Shown: positions 55,201-62,989 of the stretch, piece by piece
Numbering within the stretch: the stretch's first letter is position 1
How the letters are laid out: each line of letters starts with the position of its first letter
NCBI RefSeq assembly: GCF_000002075.1
Contig: NW_004797415.1
Span: 848,096-912,095, forward strand
Reading direction: 5' to 3'
DNA: 64,000 bases
DNA from: Aplysia californica
Lineage: Eukaryota > Mollusca > Gastropoda > Aplysiida > Aplysiidae
Made by a program: the position numbers and the translations under genes
Notes under the pieces: generated by a model
What the model saw: the letters and a program-made list of their open reading frames with translations, nothing else
Database searches by the model: none
Told to the model about the DNA's origin: nothing

Positions 55201-57884
55201 CAAATGTCTTTTCTCCTCGCCCAGAATGTCATATGCAGCAGCGTCCATAATAGGGAAAATAGGTGCAAAAACAATATTGGCCATCAAAAAGATGAAGAAA
55301 ATCGCTATGAAAGTTCTGTCAAATGATGCCCTCTTTTGATTGCATTGAAAAGTCTCTGAACACGTGACCTCACACTCAAAAGACATTTCTCGGTCACAAA
55401 GAATTCGTCGACCTTCATGTGTAGAGTTGTTTATCGACGAGATATTTCTTAGGTCATAATCACGGCAGGAGTCAGAGCCGTTCAGGTATCTATCTGGGGC
55501 AACGAGTGAATGGATGTCATTGACAGTAAAATTCAAATGGCTACTGAAGGTGAGCTTCTCACTGCAGCGACGGCTGCCATTGTGAGGTCCTGTATCATTG
55601 AAGCAAGCCGTGAACAGTGACTTTGACAGATCAGCTCCAGTTCTACACCACAGCGAACATGAGATGGATTCATTCTCCCTGTCCGAGATGGACGAGTTCA
55701 AGAAATTCAGTCCTGCTTGGCACGAGTCCTGGGAGCGGCCATCATCGCAGTCATGAAGAAACGAATCTTGGGAGTTACAGTGCAGTGTCGTGCTGATGGA
55801 AACACTGGGTACAGCAGGACGGAAAGGAACAAACAGTAGCAGAAAGTAGAAGACACCTGAGAGAAGGAGGGAAAAAAAACCAACACCATAACTAAAACTA
55901 AAACTTTTTTTAGTCAACCATTTATATACTACATTGCCCTAACTCTAAGGACCTTCAATTGCTTCTACATACTGTTGTAATGGAAAGTGAATGTATAGGA
56001 TTATTATTGAATGTAAACAAAACAGATGCATGGTAATACAAAAAAAAAAAGCAGCAGCAAATCCTATTTGTAATCTCATAATAAGCAAAAGTGAAAAGAT
56101 CAAACAAGTCTAACAGTTTGAATATTATATCTAGGATTATATTAAATAACATCTGATGCCAAATGTTCCACAGAAATAAAACGAAGAATAAAAATGGCAA
56201 AGGCTAGTTTCAATAAAATGAGCCCAATCCGGAAAATTAGAAACATTTCAAAGACTATCAAAATGAAAGTTCTGAAATGCTATGTATGGTCAACCCTTCT
56301 ATATGGCTGCGAATGTTGGACAATCACTAAAGACAGTGAAAATAAATCAAATGAGCTAGTACTTGATAACTTGATGAAGCCCACGTGGGACGCTCACTGT
56401 TAAAAACAACCAGGAAACGACAAATGCAATGAATAGACATAAAAGTCTTCAACATCTAGCTTTCACTAGCAAAATTGAAGGCAAACGAGGCAGGGGTAGG
56501 GCCAGAGCAACCTACTTAGAGAACCTAAACAAATGGGTAACGGGGAAAGATCAGGGTAATGTAGCTTTTTAAGAGCATCCGAGCAAAGGAAAGAATGGAG
56601 AACCATGATTTCCGATGTCTGCCGCAGATCTGGCACTTGATGATGGTGATGATTGTCCTAAGCCCGTTAATAAATGTCAAACAATTTTCACAACACATTA
56701 CAAAATTTGGACACTTCCGCATAGGTATCTGCTGGTAAAGTGTGCAAATATAAAGTACGATTGTTTCGCAAGAAAATTAAATTTTATTTCTTAAATGAAA
56801 AAAGGTAAGAAAAAACAGCATGATAATCTATTGTAATTTGGGGTAGGGGTATGAACTTTTGTCAACAAACCTGTAAAAATGGTCGCCAAAATCAGAACAG
56901 CTTTGTGTTTCTTTAGTTTATCAGCCACAGCTCCTATGATGGGTCGCATGAAGAACCCGACAAAGGGCATGACCCCATAAATGATGCCTGTCTCTTTAGG
57001 TGACAATCCTAATGCACGCATGTGCAGGGCAATGAAGGGCAGCAAATCTCCTACAGCTGTGAAAAATGAAAATAAAACTGAATTGAATAACACTAACAAA
57101 CCTTAGCTCAAAAAGAATTTGTGGCACAACATGCAATGAGCAACTGTGAATCGATTTCTAATTGTTGATTATTTAATTTCTTCTAGTTCTAGAGCAAAAA
57201 GTACATTCCGATAAGTAAGATATACCTTCATTTAAGAGGGTGGTGGCAAGGTTTACAAAGAAACTGTTTTAAAATTCAGTAAGAGAAACTAAGAAGAGCC
57301 AGGAAAATATTCAAGCCAATATATCTAATCTATAGAGGAGATTACCCCTCCAGCATTACTCACCCCCCCCCCCCCAAAATAACCCAAAAAATAAAAAAAA
57401 AAGAATAGAGGAAGCAGGCACTATGCAATACAGATAATCCCCTCCTGAGATCTACCGTCTATTGCCCCAGCAATGACACAAATGTACATTTTCACCATCA
57501 ACCTAATTTTTTGTGTCTGCTTTTGACTTGGATGGAAGAGGTGAAGACACTACCACACAAATATATTAAAATTTTTTAATCAAATTGTCATTAGATTTTT
57601 CTTTTCACAAATACTCCAGGCCTGATATGCACCATTACTGGAGCATGGCTTAAAATCAAATGATTGCAGTATATATGTGCTACAGATTTCAGCTTTAGTG
57701 AACTGCAGTAAAATAAAAATGGTGACAGTTTACCTGACATAATCATGAAGTAGTAGCTCTTGACAGGCAACAGTTTTTTATTTATTGTACATGCGGATGT
57801 TGTTGCAGTGGGTGGAGACTGCCCACGAGGAGATGGGGTCCGTTGAGGATGATACTCCTCAGCAGGAGTTCCGTTCTCAGCCAT
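46119..57884 (-). CDS. Gene B: MFSD6-like major facilitator superfamily protein (7 coding exons)
   Basis: Spliced coding sequence on the - strand: 57884-57734, 57056-56871, 55856-55019, 53194-53005, 52113-51849, 47128-46958, 46213-46119. That is 1896 nt, 631 aa, all GT-AG, with the same intron phases as gene A. Key parts: NKKLLPVKSYYFMIMS before TM1, motif GAVADKLKKHKA (residues 92-103), Cys-rich extracellular loop between TM3 and TM4 with the same 12 cysteines but about eight or nine N-glycosylation sites, PIMDAAAYDILGEEKRHLWG, VEPTHGVTVALMYAAASSYA, and GKGIGSLITGYMFENIGPRW. Intron 5 (4.7 kb) holds two foreign coding exons, SINEs and an assembly gap. Substrate unknown. The tail ends in DTVA, unlike PVIV of gene A. 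The start is the ATG at 57884-57882; a GTG two codons upstream is not a eukaryotic start. Confidence 0.9.
46773..46915 (+). repeat. Family C dispersed repeat, beside exon 6
   Basis: 'gtcaaagagcagctcaccaa', 'catttagtgct', 'aaaaagcaagacatagaggc', 'actaccattggcaccctcca'. It ends 43 bases from exon 6 of gene B. A second direct copy lies on the other side of the exon. Confidence 0.7.
46958..47128 (-). CDS. Gene B coding exon 6
   Basis: Acceptor gtgtgcag, donor gtgagt, phase 1 at both ends. It encodes TM11 and TM12 (GKGIGSLITGYMFENIGPRW, TWRTFSITCVVLLVIYVILN) and the start of the tail. 171 nt versus 177 in gene A. Confidence 0.92.
47154..47285 (+). repeat. Family C dispersed repeat, beside exon 6
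   Basis: 'gcttgagtaaagagaagcac', 'aatcatctagggcacagaaa', 'aagtagggcctgccagttgt'. It starts 26 bases from exon 6 of gene B. Confidence 0.7.
47548..47760 (-). mobile_element. SINE 3' part (type 1)
   Basis: Carries 'gttttacggcgctcgcaact', 'gcataaggtcatatgagc', 'cagttggtaggaaattttga' and 'gagatttttcgcccttgtcc', the reverse complement of the 3' half of the 29904 SINE. The tRNA head is missing. Confidence 0.85.
47771..47837 (-). repeat. SINE tail fragment next to gap
   Basis: A second 'ggttttacggcgctcgcaac' tail directly follows the first, then 'gcgcgcgaaacacaagttg', which recurs at 61640-61705. It is cut by the gap. Confidence 0.7.
47838..47937. other. Assembly gap (100 N)
   Basis: 100 N filler in intron 5 of gene B, between exon 6 and the unrecognised exons. 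True size unknown. The join itself may need checking. Confidence 1.
48419..48689 (-). CDS. Coding exon of an unrecognised gene inside intron 5 of gene B
   Basis: Acceptor tttctgtacag at 48690, donor gtaagg after 48419. 271 nt, starting in phase 0 and ending in phase 1. It reads FQTLSKLDSIAQNLVQSIQD, then LSWDSLPSPG, a Ser/Gly-rich middle, then a charged helical end (ELEQKFSYQQKVQDSRGSFD, ENVKEKIEKKRLG). Composition and splice sites look like a real, soluble, partly coiled-coil protein. I do not recognise the family. With 49061-49150 it forms at least two neighbouring exons. More exons, or a start and stop, were not found nearby. Confidence 0.65.
49061..49150 (-). CDS. Second coding exon of the unrecognised gene
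   Basis: Acceptor catccacag, donor gtaagt. Exactly 90 nt, phase 0 on both sides: YEHIIDPLKDAFGGLGSLTS, then ISTLTRLFED, joining in frame to FQTLSK of the next exon. If spliced to gene B exon 5 (which ends in phase 1) it would meet a TGA at once, so it is not an alternative exon of the transporter. Confidence 0.6.
49195..49833. mobile_element. GC-rich TIR element
   Basis: The left end TTGGGTCGGGCTCGC and the right end (inward) TTGGGGCGAGCGGACGG are related. Inside, 'cggacgggtaacgaac' and 'ccgtccgtt' are repeated in both directions, and 'gtggacccaaaaaacgaact' is duplicated near 49643 and 49715. GC content is much higher than around it. No transposase. Superfamily unclear. Confidence 0.6.
49836..50012 (-). 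mobile_element. tRNA-derived SINE (type 1), 5' part
   Basis: Reverse complement: 'gtggctcttgtggcctagag', A and B boxes (GGTTCGAATCC), 'tctcctttcacctcatttcc'. It stops after about 175 bases, at the edge of the GC-rich element. Confidence 0.85.
50620..50881. mobile_element. TIR element with TCTAGATC-rich core
   Basis: The arm CCTGTACAATTGCGGTCCCG plus TTTG (50626-50649) is matched exactly by its complement at 50841-50864 (24 bases). The outer GGCACTCCTG also reappears as CAGGAGTGCC at 50872-50881, after a 6-base interruption. The 190-base core is made of AGATCTAGAT-type repeats. Confidence 0.7.
50930..51320. promoter_or_regulatory. CpG-rich block, possible promoter
   Basis: Rich in CpG compared with its surroundings. 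It contains ETS-like CGGAAGT (51122) and NRF1-like CATGCGCAGAC (51147), motifs common in housekeeping promoters. A + strand open frame MKFATKSGPAEEGGKLRGML.. (51208-51315) ends just before a SINE; I cannot tie it to a family with any certainty. It could serve the unrecognised - strand gene. Confidence 0.3.
51331..51796 (-). mobile_element. tRNA-derived SINE (type 1), tail-less copy
   Basis: Head at the high-coordinate end (cctaacctctaggccacgag reversed) and body down to 'gtaggaaattttgaattttg'. The usual 'gcgccgtaaaac' tail is missing. Flanked by TAAGGT on both sides (51325-51330 and 51797-51802). It begins only 52 bases from gene B exon 5. Confidence 0.88.
51849..52113 (-). CDS. Gene B coding exon 5
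   Basis: Acceptor catgaacag (phase 0), donor gtgagt (phase 1). 265 nt. Reads LPMLWVAGMIIEKIGLVSC, TM9, TM10, VEPTHGVTVALMYAAASSYA and IAPPGMSATIQGLLAG. Confidence 0.92.
52525..52875. repeat. Minisatellite, unit about 32 bases, in intron 4 of gene B
   Basis: Ten or more degenerate units of 'acagactgca..cttagaactgttggaa'. Non-coding, likely variable in length between individuals. Confidence 0.85.
53005..53194 (-). CDS. Gene B coding exon 4
   Basis: Acceptor tttccag, donor gtgagt. 190 nt. Begins CGQFLKNVRNLLSHAEVLAF and holds TM7 and TM8 (GGLEAFLFWYLLSLG, LVFGFILVVNCCSE). Confidence 0.92.
53946..54130. mobile_element. Short TIR element with TA target site (185 bases)
   Basis: CAGTGGAGTC at the left and GACTCCACTG at the right are perfect inverted repeats flanked by TA. 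'ggtttatagctgtgttttcg' and 'gattaatcatcttacgtata' lie inside. Same end type as 27675-28479. Confidence 0.8.
54133..55018. other. Intron 3 of gene B, no further feature
   Basis: AT-rich intron DNA with no named repeat or exon recognised. Confidence 0.4.
55019..55856 (-). CDS. Gene B coding exon 3 (large extracellular loop)
   Basis: Acceptor ccttctctcag, donor gtgagt (phase 2). Starts GVFYFLLLFVPFRPAVPS, then the loop with 12 Cys in the same order as gene A and glycosylation sites NSS, NES, NDT, NGS, NFT, NGS, NIS, NNS/NST. Then TM4, PIMDAAAYDILGEEKRHLWG, TM5 and TM6. Confidence 0.94.
56195..56656 (+). mobile_element. LINE fragment, reverse-transcriptase C-terminus and 3' end
   Basis: Reads AKASFNKMSPIRKIRNISK, then KMKVLKCYVWSTLLYGCEC and WTIT, then, after breaks, KIEGKRGRGRARATYLENL. 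These are the standard C-terminal motifs of one large group of non-LTR reverse transcriptases. It ends with a 'gatgatggtgatgat' tail. It is 5' truncated and has several frame breaks. It lies in intron 2 of gene B. Confidence 0.88.
56871..57056 (-). CDS. Gene B coding exon 2
   Basis: Acceptor ttttcacag, donor gtttgt, 186 nt. Encodes AVGDLLPFIALHMRALGL (TM1), ETGIIYGVMPFVGFFMRP (TM2) and GAVADKLKKHKA. It fixes the true start of gene A exon 2. Confidence 0.92.
57734..57884 (-). CDS. Gene B coding exon 1
   Basis: ATG at 57884-57882 (MAENGTPAEEYHPQRTPSPR..), donor gtaaac (phase 1). Encodes the cytoplasmic N-terminus and NKKLLPVKSYYFMIMS. Confidence 0.9.
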
Positions 57885-58259
57885 TGTCACAGAGAATTAT
57901 CTCTGTTCCAGCATCCCTTCACACTAAAAAAAAGCACTTGTAGTGCTGCTCCTGCAAAATGGAAAAAGAATGTCATAATAATACAGAGGCAGGTAAAAAG
58001 TCAGAAAGCAATTACACTTAAAGTTGTATTTCTACAATCTGGAAAAAGCCGGTTATTTTGTTACATTTTATATATCATTTATATATAGTCGAACCTGTGT
58101 AAGACGGCCACCCATTGTCAAGGAGAAAAGTGGCCGTATAAGACAGGTGGCCATCTTAGGTAGGACCGATCAAGATGAAGAAAACAAACCCCATTCCCAA
58201 TCGAAAGTAGCCGCATTGCTGTTTTTGTTGGTGGTTTGTATTTTGTTAGTTATTTTTAT

Positions 58260-59215
58260 GGCCGTCATTATTCGGACTCGAGTCCGAAAAACATTTTTTC
58301 ATATTCGGACGCCAGTCCGAATAAAAAATTTCATATTCGGAGAAAAAATGTTATTCGGACACGGGTCCGGAAAAAAGAAAGTGTCTTCGTTCTATAGATA
58401 TCTAACGTTCAGTGCTTCCAATTTTCCGCCATTTTTTAGTTTCCCCCACACCTTGTCTGCTGATCCGATGCCCGCCGCCTCATTGATACGCCCCCCCCCC
58501 CCAACCCCCCATGTTTCCCACTTTCTTTGTTGTAGAAAAATGTAAAATTGAAGATTAGCAGATCTCCTGGCACCTGCATATTATGAGCTGTGTAAAAAAA
58601 AAAAACCAATTCGTTAAAATACACAAGCCTGTGTCGTCTCGATTGTTTACCAAGAAAAAGTTGTATGCTGTGTAGAGCCGAGCATACGGCAACTTTTGAT
58701 TCCAAAGACCAGCGCACAATTCATTACGTAGATCTACGTCAAGACTAGCTTATTTATTGTAATAATGATCAGTTGCCGGGGGTGGGGGGGGGGGGACTGA
58801 CGCATATGCGACGTTCAACGCCCAGACCGATAGCGCCCCCCCCCCTCCTTCCCCGACACGCACACACAGCCGCACGTGTGCAGGCCGCCCATCCGACCCC
58901 AACACACGCTAACGAGCCATCTTTAATTGTTTCTGAAGACCTCTTGACAAATAAACATTTATTAGAAGCGCTCTAACTTTTCAGGCCGGCCTCAAATTCA
59001 TCATAAGATAAAAACTCGGCTCCGGCACAATTTAACGCCATTTTGCCCGAAATGATCCAGGTCTCTACCCAGCCTGAGGCGAGTCACGAGTGAGGCAGGA
59101 CAGGAAGCAGGAGTCACGAGTCACAGGAAGTTGGAAGTGATGTCATGCTGGACAAGAATCAGAGTCCGAATAACATTTTTTCACATTTGGACTCGAGTCC
59201 AAATAGTCACTTCGT
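58260..59215. mobile_element. TIR element with 8-base target duplication (hAT-like)
   Basis: Bordered by ATTTTTAT at 58252-58259 and 59216-59223. The ends are inverted repeats built on 'ATTCGGACTCGAGTCCGAA', itself nearly palindromic, followed by 'aacattttttca'. 956 bases, no transposase. The 8-base duplication fits the hAT superfamily. Confidence 0.75.
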
Positions 59216-60994
59216 ATTTTTATTTTGTGGCTGATTTTGTGCCAGGGTGACAATAAAACGATAGGCCACCTCTATTCTCACCTGGAGTGAGAATAGTGCA
59301 GGCGAGTCTTGTGGCTATTCTCACCCGGTGCGCGTTCACCAAATTTTGCGTTCACCCTAAACCACAGAATTCTACACTGTGATAACAGAAAAATTGTAGA
59401 ATTCTGTGCCGTGAACAAACGTTCCATTACAACTGTAGCCTACTAAAAGCGTACAATTTTGTCTGTGGGCAATGGAGAGAGAGAGAGAAAGAGAGAGAGG
59501 AGTAGCCCGAGAATTTCCGGGCAAAACAAAATGGCGACCCGCGTAGTTCGGCTCGATTCGAAAAGTTAAATAGCCGTAGCATCTTTGTAGACAACCAAAT
59601 TAATTTCGTATATTACCCCTTCAACCTGCAAATTACCCCCTTAAAGTTTTGGTGGTGCGTGAGCTTTACTCTTTAAAATTTCGATTCGGGGGTTTGCATA
59701 CGCTTTAAAACTCCGGTAGTGTGCGTCTTGCAATCATCATTTCCCCCCTTCTCTACCCCGAAGCCGAGTCAATGATTTAACTACACACCCACACACATAA
59801 CACCGCAGTCACCTTTTATCTGGGACTCTGTGTCAGAAGCAGAAGACCTAGAATCTACTCATCAGCTGCGCGCAGTTCCCGGCGACACCGGCTTGCTTGA
59901 GCACAGAAGCTCCGCCCACATTGTGGTCGCTCGCATTATATTTGCCGGTGTCGTGCCTTGAGTTTACCCTTGTCGTGAGATTACCCCCCATCCTAGATCT
60001 AGTAAACTTGAATTGTCCACCATCGAACGACTGGGATGGCTCTGAAGAATAAGGAATTAGTTATTTTCCAATCCTGCCACTCATCCCGATGTTTTCGGGA
60101 TATCCAGATTTTTTTACCTAAATTTCCAAGCATCTCGATTTTCCCAATGTTGACCCGTGTATTCGGATTTTGAATTTTTTTTTTTGGTTCCGTCTGTTGT
60201 GCCGGATCTTTTGTAAAATCTTACTCTGCCTTCTTTTCTGTCGTGGGAAGCACTCGTTAAACTTTTTGTCAGTAGAAACTCGAAGCACTATTTTCCTAAA
60301 TGTCTATGTTGAATCTAGTTGTTGTGTTGGATCTTTGCACGTCAGTGTTGTTTCAAGAAACATAATATAATGGAAGTAGTATTGGTTGGGATATTCTCAA
60401 GACCTAGGCCCTAAATCATAATCATTTTCGCTTTTATTTTTGTTTCAACTCAGAATTCTCCGATGATGGCCTGACTGATAGCTGTTTAGTTTAAATTGCG
60501 ACGCACAAATGATCAATATTATTCGTAGTTCTGCTATTACTTTCAAAACAAGCTTTATCCGAGTTCTGGTTAGCCGGGCTCGTCATCAAGACCCGTCAGT
60601 AAAACTCTTTCAATCGCGCTTTCGCACCACGTGACATGTCTCCGACCAAAGTGAGTTCCGCGTGTATTGTGGACCGTCCGTTTACGGGGTCAATTTAAGT
60701 TCATGCACACCGGCTGAAGCGTCTTTTGGGACTTATCTGGGGGGGGGGGGGGGGTGTAAAACACTTAAACTAGGACAGCTTGACGTGATACTTCGAGATT
60801 TAAAAAAAATAATGGTAAAACACACACAGGCACGGGTATGCACACGCACACACTCACCCCCCCCCACACACACGTATACAAACACATACACATCCCTGGA
60901 AATTGTTTAAGTCAGTTTGGCAGTGACGTTGGTGATTTGTCGTTGATCCCGATTTTTTTCCCCCACTGAGATCCTGACTTTTAGTTTTTTAAAG

Positions 60995-61370
60995 TTTTAG
61001 TAGAGGTTTTACGGCGCTCACAACTGCATAAGGTCATATGAGCGCCGAGGGGTGGATGTCAACAGAGAAGTCCTTACAGGGAATCAGACTTACTCTGCTC
61101 TCCTCTCTAGCTTCAACAGCACAAAGTCTGCTTTGACTATCAAGGCACCCCGGAAATAGCGGGTCACAACAGTGTGACAAACATACAAAAGAAGTAGAGG
61201 GAAATGACGATAATAAGGATTAGGAAAGAAAAGGCAGCACAGTAATGAGTATGACATTGTTAGATCAGCCCATTTACAATTCTACTGAGCACTAGCACGA
61301 GAAATGTCCCCCCTTTGGGAATGACCTAAAGACACTTCAGTCAGTGGCACTGCCCTGGGGGGGTTGATCC
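60995..61370 (-). mobile_element. SINE-like repeat sharing the SINE tail (type 5), copy 2
   Basis: Close match to 41305-41725, including 'gggaatcagacttactctgc', 'ggcaccccggaaatagcggg', 'cagtggcactgccctggggg'. Low-coordinate end with 'ggttttacggcgctcacaac' and 'tgcataaggtcatatgagcg'. Confidence 0.75.
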
Positions 61371-61639
61371 TGACTTTTAGATTTCATTGATTGGCAGGTC
61401 TGATTTTCTTTGTGCATTACAGTTGGAATTGACCCCTTTTGGTTTGTCAAATTTATTTTATTTTTGATTGGCTCAACCACCACCACCCTTCCACCCTCCA
61501 AATGGACACAACTCTAAGTGTAGTCAATATTACTCATTTATTTCTTGTTGTTACTAAGAAACCTTAAGTTAATTAAAAAATTGTTAGCATTCAATAAGCA
61601 TAGTAATGGTCACTATATGTGTGTCTTAGTTTAGTTTAG

Positions 61640-61710
61640 TACAGGGTTTTACGGCGCTGGCAACTGCATAAGGTCATATGAGCGGGCGAAACACAAGTTG
61701 GTAGCATATT
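61640..61710 (-). repeat. SINE tail fragment
   Basis: 'ggttttacggcgctggcaac', 'tgcataaggtcatatgagcg', 'ggcgaaacacaagttg', the same pairing as at 47771-47837. Confidence 0.65.
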
Positions 61711-62321
61711 CGCAACAGTTCACTGCACGGTTGGTCGACAATTCGATTTTAAAATGTTAAAATACTAACATTCAGTGTAAATATATTTGCGATTTAAAAC
61801 AACTCTTATAAATAACTATAAAAATTTTGTGTCTGTGTGTATGTGCGTGCGTGTGAGTTAAATGTTTACATGCAAAAATTCTTATACTATAAAATTAGGA
61901 AATGATTGACTTTTACCCTTTAAGTTTTAAGTTTCTAAAACAAGGGTTTAAATACCCCTTAAAAGATAGAAAACCAAAGGGTGAAAGAACCTCTTAAGTT
62001 TGTCTGAAAAGGGGAGCCCTGTTTACTTTTGTGTTTTAACATCATTTTTTAACTTTGTTTTGGTCAATTTGATCGTCCACACCGATAGACAGTATTCAGA
62101 AAGAGACAGAGAGAGAGAGAAGAGGGGAGGAGTTGATCTTGCGAGAACTTCCGGGCGGGTGAGAATAGCCACTTTCAAAACGAAATGTGTCAGACTGGGA
62201 GGATCGAGTGCTCTATGGTAAAACAATCACACAGGTCGCCACCACTTGGAGAGCGAGCGACGCTTCTGTCACAAGTTCATGTTGAGTCCGAATAGCCACT
62301 TCGTCAAGAAATAAGAGAAGG

Positions 62322-62985
62322 AAGAGGCTAGCCGTACTTAAGTACGGCTAGACTGGCAGTCTAGCCGTACTTTTATTCATCTTAATATGATGGCTAGGGC
62401 TAGACTGACCATTTACAAAAAATAGGCCTACTGAATTGTAAATATACATTTTTAGTGTGCAGTACCTAAAGCATTTGTATTTGAGACGAAACCAGGTGCC
62501 TTAATGACAGTGTATGTTATTTTAAACCTCCTGTTTTCTAATGTTAAATTAAAAACAAGCCCAGCCTAAGATAAGTACGGCTAGACTGGCAGTCTAGCCG
62601 TACTTAAATACGGGTAGACAGCCAGGCTAGCCGTACTTAAGGATGGCTAGACTGTCAGGCTAGCCGTACTTAATATTGATGGCTGAATTGTAAATGAAAT
62701 TTTTAGTTTGCAATGCCAAAAGTATTTGTATTTCAGACAAAAACAAAATTAAAAAAAAGGTGCCTTACTGACTACAGACAGTGACTTGCATTATTTGAAC
62801 CTGAATAATTACTAGATCTAGATATATTAATATTAGATCTAATGAGACCTATGTACTTAACAGGCTTGAGTCGATTGGGCCAAACCTAATCTAGTTCTAG
62901 ATTTCTAGATCTAAGTACGGCTAGACTGGCAGTCTAGCCGTGTACTTAAGTTTAAGTACGGCTAGACTCTCACCACGGCCACGGC
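62322..62985. repeat. Array of palindromes (CGGCTAGACTG..CAGTCTAGCCG)
   Basis: Three clusters near 62325-62372, 62573-62672 and 62910-62990 carry 'aagtacggctagactggcag' with 'tctagccgtactt', a hairpin with an 11-base or longer stem. The spacer 'gaattgtaaat..atttttagt..gtatttgta' is repeated at 62430 and 62685, so a unit of about 240-340 bases is tandemly copied. Confidence 0.8.
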
Positions 62986-62989
62986 TAGC

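Larger units (their letters stand above)
59262..62175. mobile_element. Large TIR element, 2.9 kb, with near-8-base target duplication
   Basis: Flanked by TAAAACGA and CAAAACGA. Ends 'taggccacctctattctcac' and (inward) 'aaagtggctattctcaccc' are related to each other and to the ends of the 58260 element (shared GAATAG, CACTT). It contains a purine-rich GA repeat plus 'gagaa(t/c)ttccgggc' near both ends, a hairpin 'cacagaattctaca..tgtagaattctgtg' at 59363-59409, and a type 5 SINE. No transposase frame is readable. Confidence 0.6.
58087..62285 (+). mobile_element. Composite: 24405-type TIR element split by two later insertions
   Basis: Segments of the 24405-25214 element appear in order: 58087-58259 (AGTCGAACCTGTGTAAGAC start), 59216-59261 ('tttgtggctgattttgt', 'gtgacaataaaacga'), then 62176-62285 ('aaaacgaaatgtgtcagact', 'gtcgccaccacttgga'). 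Between them sit the insertions 58260-59215 and 59262-62175. The right end of the host element is not found. Confidence 0.75.

Noticed and set aside
62322-62985. CRISPR-like array
   Set aside because: Palindromic repeats with spacers are present, but the spacing is irregular (about 240-340 bases), the spacers are copies of each other, and the setting is animal nuclear DNA.
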